NCBI GenBank assembly: GCA_001780825.1
Contig: MFIX01000241.1
Coordinates: 4,018 to 15,586, forward strand
From: Candidatus Glassbacteria bacterium RIFCSPLOWO2_12_FULL_58_11
GTDB taxonomy: Bacteria; Gemmatimonadota; Glassbacteria; GWA2-58-10
Reading direction: 5' to 3'
DNA: 11,569 bases
The notes under the pieces are model-generated. The model searched no databases. It saw only the letters and a program-made list of their open reading frames with translations, and was not told where the DNA came from. The translations under genes and the position numbers were made by a program. Below are positions 1 through 6,182 of this stretch, in pieces; position 1 is the first letter of the stretch; every line of letters starts with the position of its first letter.

Positions 1-69
1 CAGGCGGGTTTGATCCAAGATGGATTTTTGGCGGGAGCGCCAGTCCACATATTGGAGGGTAAAATTTGA
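1..69 (+). CDS. Possible 3' tail of an upstream gene (partial)
   Basis: Frame 1 is open from the window edge to a TGA at 67-69, giving 22 codons that end in HILEGKI. This stop overlaps the TTG start of the next gene (66-68), a TTGA arrangement typical of translationally coupled genes. A second frame is also open over this stretch, from base 3 to a TAA at 60-62, so the assignment rests on the overlap alone. The tail is too short to identify. A pentose-phosphate gene such as zwf would fit the neighbour but I see no residue evidence for it. Confidence 0.3.
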   Translation, partial: QAGLIQDGFLAGAPVHILEGKI

Positions 70-830
70 AACCCCAGGTCCAGGTGTTCGAGGATGTCGA
101 GGAGCTGAGCCGGGCGGCAGCCGAATTTGTCACCCGGCGGGCCGTGGAGGTCTGCCGGGCCGGCGGCGCTTTTAGGGTCGCCCTCTCCGGGGGGAGCACG
201 CCGAAAAAACTCTACCAGCTTCTGGCCGGGGAACCCTGGCGCGGCTCTTTTCCTTGGGAAAAGAGCCATTTTTTTCTGGGCGATGAGCGCTTTGTCGCTC
301 AGGAGCACCCGGAGAGCAATTTCGGGATGGCCCGCCAGGCCCTGCTGGACAAAGTGCCGCTGCCCGCGGGTAATGTCCATCCCCTGGACTCGGCGGCGGT
401 GAGTGTTGAGGAGGCTGCCCGCCGCTACGAGGAAGAACTCCGGAAAGTGTTCGAGCGGGGCGGTAAAGACCGCGGATCGAAACCGGCGGGAGACTTTCCC
501 CGCTTCGACCTGGTCCTGCTGGGCCTCGGGCCGGATGGCCATACCGCCTCGCTCTTTCCCGGCAACCCGGTCCTGGAGGAGCGGCGGCGCTGGGCCGCCG
601 CGGTCGAGGCGCCGCCGGGCTACCCGACCCGCGAGCGGGTCAGCCTTACTCTGCCGGTGATCAATGCCGCGGCGTACGTACTTTTCCTGGCCGCGGGCCG
701 GGAGAAGAGCCCGATTGTCAAGGCAATCCTGGAGACTCCCGAAAAGGCCCGGTCTCTTTACCCGGCAGCCCTGGTCGAACCCTCGGCGGGCGAGCTTTTC
801 TGGTTTCTCGACCGTCAGGCCCGGATCTGA
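66..830 (+). CDS. pgl: 6-phosphogluconolactonase
   Basis: This enzyme hydrolyses 6-phospho-D-glucono-1,5-lactone to 6-phosphogluconate, the second step of the oxidative pentose phosphate pathway, in the cytoplasm. The 254-residue length is normal for the DevB/SOL family. The N-terminal phosphate-binding segment ALSGGSTPKKLY lies near residues 39-50, FFLGDERFV near 69-77, ESNFGMAR near 83-90, and the signature GLGPDGHTASLFPG near 153-166, with H159 the expected catalytic histidine. RVSLTLPVIN follows towards the C-terminus. The start is TTG, chosen because GGAGGG at 54-59 sits 6 bases upstream and the product then begins at the usual place for the family. It overlaps a possible upstream frame by four bases. 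There is no convincing terminator after the stop. Confidence 0.95.
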   Translation: MKPQVQVFEDVEELSRAAAEFVTRRAVEVCRAGGAFRVALSGGSTPKKLYQLLAGEPWRGSFPWEKSHFFLGDERFVAQEHPESNFGMARQALLDKVPLPAGNVHPLDSAAVSVEEAARRYEEELRKVFERGGKDRGSKPAGDFPRFDLVLLGLGPDGHTASLFPGNPVLEERRRWAAAVEAPPGYPTRERVSLTLPVINAAAYVLFLAAGREKSPIVKAILETPEKARSLYPAALVEPSAGELFWFLDRQARI

Positions 831-980
831 TCCGGCAAGCCGCAGCCCGGCCCCGGAAGAGTCTTTACACGGCTGGACTTGAATACAGTGGAATGTGGGA
901 ATAATTTCGCCCGATAGCGGCACTCAACAGGTAGAACGCGCTGCAATGGGTGGAAAAATGCCGGAGTTATCGTCAAAGAA
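831..980. other. Intergenic leader upstream of the sigma factor gene
   Basis: There is no gene here. It should hold the promoter of the sigma/anti-sigma set. A TTGAAT at 879-884 is followed by AATAAT at 900-905, but the spacer is only 15 bases. A looser ECF-like pair, GGAATG at 890-895 and CGATAG from 912 with a 16-base spacer, would suit sigma autoregulation. Neither is strong enough to call as a promoter. Confidence 0.3.
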
Positions 981-1523
981 ATGTTCCGCAACGATGAAAA
1001 AAAGGAGCTGTACGAGCTTCTGGCGCACACCCACGCGGCGGAGCTTTATCGCTTTGCTTACCGGCTCTGCGGAGAGCGGGAGACAGCTCAGGACCTGGTT
1101 CAGGAGACTTTCAGCGAGGCCTGGCGTTCTCTGGAGAGCCTGAGAGAGCGGGACAAGGCGCGGTCCTGGTTATTCAGCATCCTGCGGTACCGCTATGCGC
1201 ACCTTCAGCGGGACAGCGGCCGCAGGGAACGGAAGATGGAGACGCTGGAGCTGGCGGAGAAAGAAGCCGGCGGCCCCGAGGAAGAAGTGCTGGAAAGGCT
1301 CTCCGGCCGCGATTACCTTCAGAAAGGGCTTGACCATCTCGACAACCGCTTTAAGGAGCCGTTCCTGATGGTTTTTCTGGAAGGCCTGAGCTGCGCCGAA
1401 ACCGCCCGCCAGCTCGACATACCGCTCGGCACTGTCCTTTCCAGGATACACCGGGCGCGCAGTCTGCTCCGAAAGAAGCTGGACCGGCTCGATAATAAGG
1501 AAGACAACGGTTACGAAATTTAA
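981..1523 (+). CDS. ECF-type (group 4) RNA polymerase sigma factor
   Basis: The product is 180 residues, the usual size for an extracytoplasmic-function sigma factor with only regions 2 and 4. Region 2 spans about residues 18-75: helix 2.1 around AELYRFAYRLCG, then the 2.2 core-binding sequence DLVQETFSEAWRSL, then SWLFSILRYRY for 2.3-2.4. An acidic linker of about 30 residues follows. Region 4 spans about 118-170, with the helix-turn-helix LSCAETARQLDIPLGTVLSRIHRARSLL split over turn and recognition helices. The start is the only early ATG in frame, but its Shine-Dalgarno (AAAGAA) is weak, suggesting low basal translation. The next gene begins 58 bases after the stop and encodes a membrane protein of anti-sigma type, so activity is probably held in check post-translationally. 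The ECF subgroup cannot be named from sequence alone. Confidence 0.93.
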   Translation: MFRNDEKKELYELLAHTHAAELYRFAYRLCGERETAQDLVQETFSEAWRSLESLRERDKARSWLFSILRYRYAHLQRDSGRRERKMETLELAEKEAGGPEEEVLERLSGRDYLQKGLDHLDNRFKEPFLMVFLEGLSCAETARQLDIPLGTVLSRIHRARSLLRKKLDRLDNKEDNGYEI

Positions 1524-1524
1524 A

Positions 1525-1538
1525 CCTCCGGCAGGAGG
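1525..1538 (+). promoter_or_regulatory. Small hairpin hiding a GGAGG between sigma and anti-sigma genes
   Basis: CCTCC at 1525-1529 is perfectly complementary to GGAGG at 1534-1538 across a GGCA loop, directly after the sigma stop codon. The frame opened by the TTG just after it closes after six codons, so no start is served. It may simply be a small structure in the mRNA, or may influence coupling to the next gene. Confidence 0.25.
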
Positions 1539-1581
1539 CTTGAATCCCGCGGTGCGCTGACCGGACTGGAAGAGAGAAAAG

Positions 1582-2388
1582 ATGCAGGAAGATCGGGACA
1601 ACCTGGAAGAGAAGCTGACCGAGAAAATGCTCGAGGCCTCGCTGTTGCCGGCGGGAGATCCGCTGCGCAACGAGTTTGAGGCCGGTATTTCGCGCCAGAG
1701 TGAGAAGGCGGAATCTCTCTGGCTGGAGATGCTTCAGGAGAACGAGCGCCTGCGGATCGACCTGAGAAGGGTCGAGATCCCGGAGAGCCTCGGGGTCTCG
1801 CTGCTCGGCCTGGCCCAGACCCCGGGCTACCGTTGGCTGTCCGGCCTGGCCGCCCCGGGAAGGCTGCTCAAAGCGGCCGCGGTCGTGCTGCTGGCCCTGG
1901 CCTTTGGCGGCACGCTCTTCTATCAACTCGATACCTCGGAAAAAAATAAAAAATTCAAGGCTGTCGCCGAACTGGCCCTCGATGGACACCTGCACGACCA
2001 GAATGTGGATGTCGTAACTCTCGATCCGGCTTACCTGCAGAGCCATCTGGCCGGTGATATCCCGTTCGAGATCGTAATGCCGGCGATAAATTCGGAGTTC
2101 ACGCTGGTCGGAGGACGGTCCTGTTCCATGGGCGCCCATCCCGTACTGTACACGCGCTGGGCCAGCCGCGAGGGCCGCTGCTCCATATTTCAGTTCCGCA
2201 GTTCCGATTTCGGTCTTCCACAACAATCCGGAAAGGAGGTCATACCAGGCTCGAAAGTGAATTGCCCCGAAGCCCGGGGACGTGATTGTAATACAGTGGT
2301 CTGGTCGGAGGCAGGGCGCGGATATGTCCTGGTCGCCGACAGCACTTGTGCACTTAAAAGTATCGCGTCCGGTTCTCAGAAACCGTGA
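1582..2388 (+). CDS. Membrane anti-sigma-like protein with a five-cysteine periplasmic domain
   Basis: The product has 268 residues. Residues 1-96 are charged and helical, predicted cytoplasmic, with an ending (RVEIPESLGVSLLGL, 63-77) like the sigma-binding arm of many anti-sigma factors. One membrane helix spans about 98-114, with K94-97 region positive on the inner side. Residues 115-268 should be periplasmic. Two stretches there, GGRSCSMGAHPVLYTRW (177-193) and CNTVVWSEAGRGYVLVAD (236-253), resemble from memory a domain found in anti-sigma proteins of other bacteria. Cysteines at 181, 200, 228, 236 and 256 are all periplasmic. There is no HxxxCxxC zinc motif in the N-terminal arm, so it is not a canonical ZAS protein. 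GGAAGAG at 1568-1574 is a modest ribosome site. Likely role: sequester the upstream sigma factor and release it on an envelope signal. That function is inferred from architecture and gene order. Confidence 0.7.
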   Translation: MQEDRDNLEEKLTEKMLEASLLPAGDPLRNEFEAGISRQSEKAESLWLEMLQENERLRIDLRRVEIPESLGVSLLGLAQTPGYRWLSGLAAPGRLLKAAAVVLLALAFGGTLFYQLDTSEKNKKFKAVAELALDGHLHDQNVDVVTLDPAYLQSHLAGDIPFEIVMPAINSEFTLVGGRSCSMGAHPVLYTRWASREGRCSIFQFRSSDFGLPQQSGKEVIPGSKVNCPEARGRDCNTVVWSEAGRGYVLVADSTCALKSIASGSQKP

Positions 2389-2429
2389 CATTTCGTCCAT
2401 CCAGCCTTTGAGGCAGAGGAGGAGTTAAG

Positions 2430-3230
2430 ATGTGTAGAAAGAATATGCTGATGAAATTCGCCGTGGTTCTGGCTGCGGCTGTGTTCGCTTTCAGCACGGC
2501 GGTTCTGGCCGGTGAGAATTGCAGCACGTCCAAGACCAAGACCGCCTCGGCGGAAGGTGCCTGTTGCAGCGGCGCCAAGAGTGTCCACCAGGCCTCGGCG
2601 GTTAAAGTCGTTTCCGATGCTTCCAGCACTTCGAGCTGTTCGGCCTCCAAGACCACAGCCTCCGCCGAAAAGAGCGAGGGCAGCTGCTCGGCTTCCAAGA
2701 CCGCCAGTATCGACGCCAAGCTGCTGAAGAATATCTACCTGGCCGCCAACACCGGCGATTTCACCAAGGTTTCCTCGTGTGCCGCGACCCGCGAAGCGCT
2801 TCTGAAGTTGAGCGAGCACAGCGCTGATTTCTGCGAAAAGACCCAGGCTAATGTACTTTCGGCCCTCAAGAGCGGCGACTTCTCCAAGGTATCCGCCTGC
2901 CAGGCCACCCGCGACAACATCAAGAAATCGCTCGCCAGCTATGCGGTAACCAAAGAAGGCGTGGATACAGAGTGCCTGAACGCCATCGAGAGCGCCGCCG
3001 AGTGTGGTGATTTCTCCAAGGTGTCAGCCTGTGAGGTAAGTCGCGCAACCTTGAAGAAAGTGGTTGCGGCCAAGACCGATTTCTCCTCCGAGTGCAAGCA
3101 GAACGTCCTGTCGGCTGCCGAGTGCGGCGATTTCTCCAAGGTGTCGGCCTGCTCCGCCACCCGGGAGGAGATCAAGAAAGCTGTCGAGGCATTCAAGGAT
3201 CAGAGCCTGCAGACAGCCTTGAAAGAATAG
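2430..3230 (+). CDS. Secreted cysteine-rich protein with four ~40-residue repeats, unknown function
   Basis: The 266-residue product starts with a Sec signal peptide (basic RKNMLMK, hydrophobic core to about residue 24, cleavage likely after AVLA at 27). It has no lipobox. Residues 28-93 are low-complexity, rich in Ser, Ala, Thr and Lys, with three C-S-x-S-K-T units at Cys 31, 70 and 86. Residues 98-266 hold four repeats with the core GDF(S/T)KVS(A/S)C at 109, 149, 193 and 233, each followed by an (A/V)(T/S)R and lysine-rich helix. The first three repeats have a further cysteine at 135, 182 and 222. The last two carry an extra Cys in ECGDF. That gives 14 cysteines in the mature protein. GAGGAGGAG lies just upstream of the ATG. 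It begins 41 bases after the anti-sigma-like gene, so it is probably co-transcribed and may be the output of that sigma factor. I do not recognise the family. Metal binding or disulfide-linked envelope structure are guesses. Confidence 0.85.
   Translation: MCRKNMLMKFAVVLAAAVFAFSTAVLAGENCSTSKTKTASAEGACCSGAKSVHQASAVKVVSDASSTSSCSASKTTASAEKSEGSCSASKTASIDAKLLKNIYLAANTGDFTKVSSCAATREALLKLSEHSADFCEKTQANVLSALKSGDFSKVSACQATRDNIKKSLASYAVTKEGVDTECLNAIESAAECGDFSKVSACEVSRATLKKVVAAKTDFSSECKQNVLSAAECGDFSKVSACSATREEIKKAVEAFKDQSLQTALKE
2721..3203 (+). repeat. Four tandem coding repeats (periods 40, 44, 40 codons)
   Basis: The GDF-KVS-C core starts at 2754, 2874, 3006 and 3126. The last two units are almost identical in DNA over the GATTTCTCCAAGGTGTC stretch, pointing to a fairly recent duplication, while the first is most diverged. 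The repeats encode paired helices around conserved cysteines rather than a simple low-complexity tract. Confidence 0.85.
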
Positions 3231-3343
3231 CCCGGATTTAATCTGCGTAAAAAGATTTACGGAGGCTTTTGGAAAGCAAAATATCTTAGACCCGGTTTTC
3301 AGGCAGGAGACTTGAAAGTTTTCCGATAGGCCTCCAGTTTTCA

Positions 3344-3393
3344 GGCCGCTTTTCCCGGCGCAAAATGCGCCGGGAAAAGCGGCCCCTTTTTTT
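3344..3393 (+). terminator. Strong rho-independent terminator
   Basis: An 18-bp perfect stem (3344-3361 pairing with 3367-3384) encloses a five-base AAAAT loop. It is followed by CC and seven Ts (3387-3393). It lies about 110 bases after the stop of the cysteine-repeat gene and probably ends the sigma/anti-sigma/repeat-protein transcript. A smaller 6-bp hairpin sits earlier at 3246-3261. Confidence 0.93.
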
Positions 3394-3397
3394 GCGT

Positions 3398-3687
3398 TAT
3401 TAGAGTGATTGCCAAAAGTATTTTCCTTTTCGAACAGTCGTTTGAGTTTTTTGAAGCTTCGATTAGCCAGGGTATTTTAGCAATCACACTAATACAAAAC
3501 TACTTGGATGGATGGCCTTTGAGTCTCATAACCGCCTTTTAGGAATCCGATTGCGCTTGAGAGGTCTTTTTTGATCTTCGGCTGTTGAAGGTTGCCGGAA
3601 TGAGACTTCAGGCTAACCGGTCTTTCCAGAGCGGAGCCAATGTGCAAGGACTTTTGGCAATCGCTCTAGACAAAAAGTGTTGGCTCC
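3398..3687. repeat. Cluster of inverted ~20-bp repeats, possible MITE-like element
   Basis: TAGAGTGATTGCCAAAAGT at 3401-3419 recurs inverted at 3650-3668 with one mismatch in 19, giving terminal-inverted-repeat-like ends 268 bases apart. A third inverted copy at 3475-3494 matches 3398-3417 at 18 of 20 positions and could fold with it into a ~97-base hairpin. A separate 8-bp perfect inverted repeat, GGAGCCAA at 3633-3640 and TTGGCTCC at 3680-3687, brackets the right copy. I see no convincing open reading frame and no clear target-site duplication. It may be a non-autonomous transposable element, a dispersed palindromic repeat, or regulatory DNA. Confidence 0.6.
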
Positions 3688-3709
3688 CTGCCCGCCTGTC
3701 ACTTATAAT
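3680..3709 (+). promoter_or_regulatory. Likely sigma-70 promoter for the epimerase gene
   Basis: TTGGCT at 3680-3685 and a perfect TATAAT at 3704-3709 are separated by 18 bases. Transcription would start near 3716, leaving a leader of about 75 bases. The -35 box lies inside the right arm of the inverted repeat at 3633-3687, so the repeat cluster may have supplied or may modulate this promoter. Confidence 0.5.
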
Positions 3710-3791
3710 TGTTTCTCCTCATGCGGGATCGTTTCCGGGCAGGCGGACCAGCCCGGATCAGCGGCCAGCTATAGACGACTCAGGAGCCTGA

Positions 3792-4961
3792 ATGACAATA
3801 TTCGATGCCGGAAAGTACATTGAGTCTTACCGTAAGGAGCTTTACGAGAGTGTTTTGCCGTTCTGGATCGAACATTCTCTGGATCACGAGTACGGCGGAT
3901 ATTTCAACTGCCTGGATGCCGATGGGACGGTTTACGATACGACCAAGCACATGTGGCTGCAGTGCCGTCAGGTCTGGATGCTCTCCCGGCTGTACAATGC
4001 GCTTGAAAAAAATCCGGCCTGGCTGGAGGCGGCCAGGCTCGGGCTGGATTTCATCCGGCGCTGCGGCCGCACTCCGGAGGGCCGGGTCTATTTCAGCCTG
4101 ACCCGCGAGGGCCGGCCGCTGTTTATCCAGCGCAAGATTTTCGCCGAGTGCTTCTATATTGCCGCCCTGGATGAATACGCGAGGGCCAGCGGCGACCAAT
4201 CCCTGAAAGATGAGGCCCGCCGGCTGTTCGAGCAGGTGCTGGCCTGGCGGGCTGATCCGGCGATCCTGGGAAGGCCGGTGCTGGAGGGACAGCCTGCGAC
4301 CAGCACAATGTCCGAGCCGATGATGCTCCTCTGGGTCGCCGATCAGCTTTCGGGAGGCGGAATCCATCACCCGCAGTCCCCGCTGATGCAGAGCTGTGTC
4401 GCTGAGATCCTTCTGCACGCCAGGGCGGAGCGGAAACTGGTCCTGGAAAATGTGGCGCCGGATGGTGCTCCGCTCCCCGGTAGCTTGGGCCGGCTGATGA
4501 ACCCGGGTCATGCGATAGAGGCGGGCTGGTTCGTGCTCGAACACTTGCGTGGCACCGGCGAGCGGAAAGCGGCGGCAGCCGCAATTTCCATGATCGACTG
4601 GTCCTTCGACAGGGGCTGGGACCCCGAGTATGGCGGGATTTTTTATTTCATGGATTCGGAAGGACTTCCGCCTTTCCAGCTTGAATGGACCATGAAACTC
4701 TGGTGGCCGCATTGCGAGGCGCTGATCGGGCTAATGTTGGCCTACCGGGAAACCGGCGAGCCGCATTATCTGGAAAAGTTCGAGCGGGTTTCCGAATATG
4801 CCTTCACGCATTTCAGCGACCCGCGGCACGGCGAATGGTTCGGCTACCTGGACCGTCAGGGCCGGCTGACCCATACTCTTAAGGGCGGTCCCTATAAAGG
4901 CTTTTTCCATCTCCCGCGCATGCTGATGATGTGCCTGAAACTCCTCGAAGAGCTGGCTTGA
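3792..4961 (+). CDS. N-acylglucosamine 2-epimerase (AGE / renin-binding protein) family protein
   Basis: The 389-residue length and the whole sequence fit the (alpha/alpha)6-barrel AGE family, cytoplasmic sugar 2-epimerases that interconvert N-acetylglucosamine and N-acetylmannosamine, with relatives acting on mannose, glucose or cellobiose. Supporting motifs are DHEYGGYFNCLDADG (31-45), KHMWLQCRQVWMLSRLYN (52-69) with the conserved Arg59, IFAECFY near 116-122, NPGHAIEAGW with His240, WWPHCEAL with His307, and GPYKGFFHLPR with His373. The histidines at 240 and 373 correspond in position to the catalytic pair of the family. AGGAG at 3782-3786 serves the ATG. No sugar or sialic-acid genes lie nearby, so the substrate is open and a specific symbol is not justified. 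It is followed directly by the perR promoter. Confidence 0.9.
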   Translation: MTIFDAGKYIESYRKELYESVLPFWIEHSLDHEYGGYFNCLDADGTVYDTTKHMWLQCRQVWMLSRLYNALEKNPAWLEAARLGLDFIRRCGRTPEGRVYFSLTREGRPLFIQRKIFAECFYIAALDEYARASGDQSLKDEARRLFEQVLAWRADPAILGRPVLEGQPATSTMSEPMMLLWVADQLSGGGIHHPQSPLMQSCVAEILLHARAERKLVLENVAPDGAPLPGSLGRLMNPGHAIEAGWFVLEHLRGTGERKAAAAAISMIDWSFDRGWDPEYGGIFYFMDSEGLPPFQLEWTMKLWWPHCEALIGLMLAYRETGEPHYLEKFERVSEYAFTHFSDPRHGEWFGYLDRQGRLTHTLKGGPYKGFFHLPRMLMMCLKLLEELA

Positions 4962-4981
4962 AGAAAAATGTATTGGATAAC

Positions 4982-5010
4982 TTGACAAAAAGTGGAACTG
5001 CTTTTAAATT
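4982..5010 (+). promoter_or_regulatory. Sigma-70 promoter of perR
   Basis: A perfect TTGACA at 4982-4987 and TAAATT at 5005-5010 (4 of 6 to consensus) are separated by 17 bases, starting 20 bases after the epimerase stop. The predicted transcription start, about 5017, falls inside the candidate PerR operator at 5016-5030. Confidence 0.6.
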
Positions 5011-5015
5011 GCTAA

Positions 5016-5030
5016 TAGGAATAATTATTA
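5016..5030. promoter_or_regulatory. Candidate PerR/Fur-type operator upstream of perR
   Basis: TAGGAAT-A-ATTATTA is an AT-rich 7-1-7 near-palindrome, 5 of 7 positions symmetric. It shares GGAATAATT with the site before ferritin and resembles the 7-1-7 form of PerR boxes. It covers the predicted start of transcription and would give autorepression. Confidence 0.5.
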
Positions 5031-5041
5031 TTAAGGATTTT

Positions 5042-5488
5042 ATGCCGACACGGCCGCAGAAAAGAATGACCAGCCAGCGCCGGATCATCCTGGAGGAGCT
5101 GCTGAAATCCGGGATGCATCCGACTGCTGATGAGCTTTTTCTAACTGTCCGGGAGAGAATTCCCAGGATCAGTCTGGGGACAGTCTATCGCAACCTGCGC
5201 TCCCTGGCCGAGGATGGCCGGGTTCGCCCGTTGAGCGATGGCAGCCGGATGCGTTTCGACGGCAATCTGCGCGAGCATTATCACATCCGCTGCCTGAATT
5301 GCGGGACGCTGGATGATCTGCCTGCGGCGGCGGTCAAGGGTTTGAATGAAAGCCCGGAGCGCTGGAGCTCTTACCGGATAATCGGATATAAAATCGAATT
5401 CGTGGGCTTTTGCCCGAATTGCATAAACGCAAGCCCGGAGGTTTCTATCGAGGAAGAAATGCTGAGTGATTTCAAGCGCTGTCGTTAG
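5042..5488 (+). CDS. perR: Peroxide-responsive Fur-family repressor PerR
   Basis: The 148-residue product is a Fur-family winged-helix repressor. The DNA-binding half includes TSQRRIILEELL (10-21), HPTADELF (26-33) and the recognition helix ISLGTVYRNLRSLAE (43-57). A structural zinc site is formed by CLNC (84-87) and CPNC (124-127). The five regulatory-metal ligands of Bacillus PerR have counterparts at matching spacing: His26, Asp73, His79, His81 and Asp92. Asp, not Glu, five residues after the second zinc cysteine is the residue that separates PerR from Fur. It should repress with Fe or Mn and be inactivated by H2O2 oxidation of a histidine. The ATG at 5042 is preferred over an upstream in-frame GTG at 4931 because AAGGA (5033-5037) precedes it, the promoter lies between the two, and the upstream part would overlap the epimerase gene and lacks family similarity. 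Confidence 0.85.
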   Translation: MPTRPQKRMTSQRRIILEELLKSGMHPTADELFLTVRERIPRISLGTVYRNLRSLAEDGRVRPLSDGSRMRFDGNLREHYHIRCLNCGTLDDLPAAAVKGLNESPERWSSYRIIGYKIEFVGFCPNCINASPEVSIEEEMLSDFKRCR

Positions 5489-5693
5489 GGCGGGTACCGA
5501 GAGCAGGTCCGGGTTGCGGGAGGACTATTGGTGGCGGCTGTGTAAGTCTTGGGCGCGGCAATAAGCATGACCCGCTGATAAGCCAGCAGCTTGCCTTGTT
5601 AGCATGGTACGGATTGCATATAATAAAGTGGTTGAATTTCTTTCAAAATGGAATAATTCTATTTAGCAAACATCTAGACGGAGGCTAAAGGCT
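5489..5693 (+). promoter_or_regulatory. Ferritin promoter region
   Basis: This 205-base gap holds a good promoter: TTGTTA at 5596-5601 and a perfect TATAAT at 5619-5624, with a 17-base spacer and a start near 5631. Downstream, TTGAA at 5632-5636 and TTCAA at 5642-5646 form a short inverted repeat, and the PerR-like site follows at 5648-5662. No terminator for perR is visible and the first 100 bases hold nothing I recognise. Confidence 0.65.
5648..5662. promoter_or_regulatory. Candidate PerR operator upstream of ferritin
   Basis: ATGGAAT-A-ATTCTAT is a 7-1-7 palindrome, symmetric at 6 of 7 positions. It lies about 20 bases downstream of the predicted transcription start and shares GGAATAATT with the site at 5016-5030. 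Confidence 0.55.
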
Positions 5694-6182
5694 ATGATAA
5701 GCAAGAAAGTGCAGAAAGTCCTGAATGACCAGATCAAAGAGGAAATGGGCTCGGCCTATCTTTATTTCTCCATGTCGAACTGGTTCCATACCCAGAACTT
5801 GCATGGTTTCGCGGGCTGGCTTCAGCATCAGGCCAAGGAGGAGCTGGAGCACGCCCTGAAAATCTACGGCTACCTTCACGACCAGAACAGCTCCGCGGAG
5901 CTGAAAGCGCTGGAGGCGCCTCAAAAAACCTGGAAGTCGCCCCTGGCTGCTTTCCAGGATACTTACAAGCATGAGCAGCACATTACCGGCCTGATCAATA
6001 ATATCGCCGATACCGCAATCGCCGAGAAAGACCACGCGACTGGCGTGTTCATCAATTGGTTTGTCAGCGAGCAGGTCGAGGAGGAGGCCGCGGCCCTGGC
6101 GGTGCTCGAAAAGCTCAAACTGATAGGCGATCATCCCGGCGGGATTTATCTTCTCGACCGCGAAATGGGCGCCCGCGCTTAA
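5694..6182 (+). CDS. ftn: Non-haem ferritin
   Basis: This bacterial ferritin forms a 24-subunit cage that oxidises Fe(II) and stores the ferric mineral in the cytoplasm. The product is 162 residues, close to E. coli FtnA. The ferroxidase ligands fall at the same numbers as in FtnA: Glu17, Glu50, His53, Glu94, Gln127 and Glu130. The four-helix bundle is clear from EEMGSAYLYFSMSNWF (16-31), AKEELEHALKIY (47-58), YKHEQHITGLINNIAD (91-106) and NWFVSEQVEEEAAAL (121-135). No haem-ligand methionine pattern of bacterioferritin is needed to explain it. GGAGG at 5680-5684 sits 9 bases from the ATG. PerR control is likely from the upstream palindrome and neighbouring perR. Downstream, a 7-bp inverted repeat (6213-6219 and 6233-6239) lacks a T-tract, so read-through into the DUF2892 gene is possible. 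Confidence 0.96.
   Translation: MISKKVQKVLNDQIKEEMGSAYLYFSMSNWFHTQNLHGFAGWLQHQAKEELEHALKIYGYLHDQNSSAELKALEAPQKTWKSPLAAFQDTYKHEQHITGLINNIADTAIAEKDHATGVFINWFVSEQVEEEAAALAVLEKLKLIGDHPGGIYLLDREMGARA

Noticed and set aside
1351..2400. 349-codon open frame on the minus strand over the sigma and anti-sigma-like genes
   Set aside because: It runs antisense to two well-supported genes, has no recognisable domain, and its composition (rich in Gln, Arg, Gly) is typical of a GC-rich shadow frame.
2354..2819. Two minus-strand open frames over the cysteine-repeat gene
   Set aside because: They mirror the repetitive coding sequence of the plus-strand gene, which has a signal peptide, ribosome site and conserved cysteines.
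3585..3791. 68-codon plus-strand open frame in the repeat-rich gap
   Set aside because: It crosses the right inverted repeat and the likely epimerase promoter, has no recognisable domain, and ends at the epimerase start region.
3780..4712. 310-codon minus-strand open frame over the epimerase gene
   Set aside because: The plus strand encodes an intact AGE-family protein with conserved histidines; the reverse frame has no family signature.
4931..5041. 37-residue N-terminal extension of PerR from a GTG
   Set aside because: It would start inside the epimerase gene and upstream of the TTGACA promoter, and has no Fur-family similarity; the ATG at 5042 has its own AAGGA.
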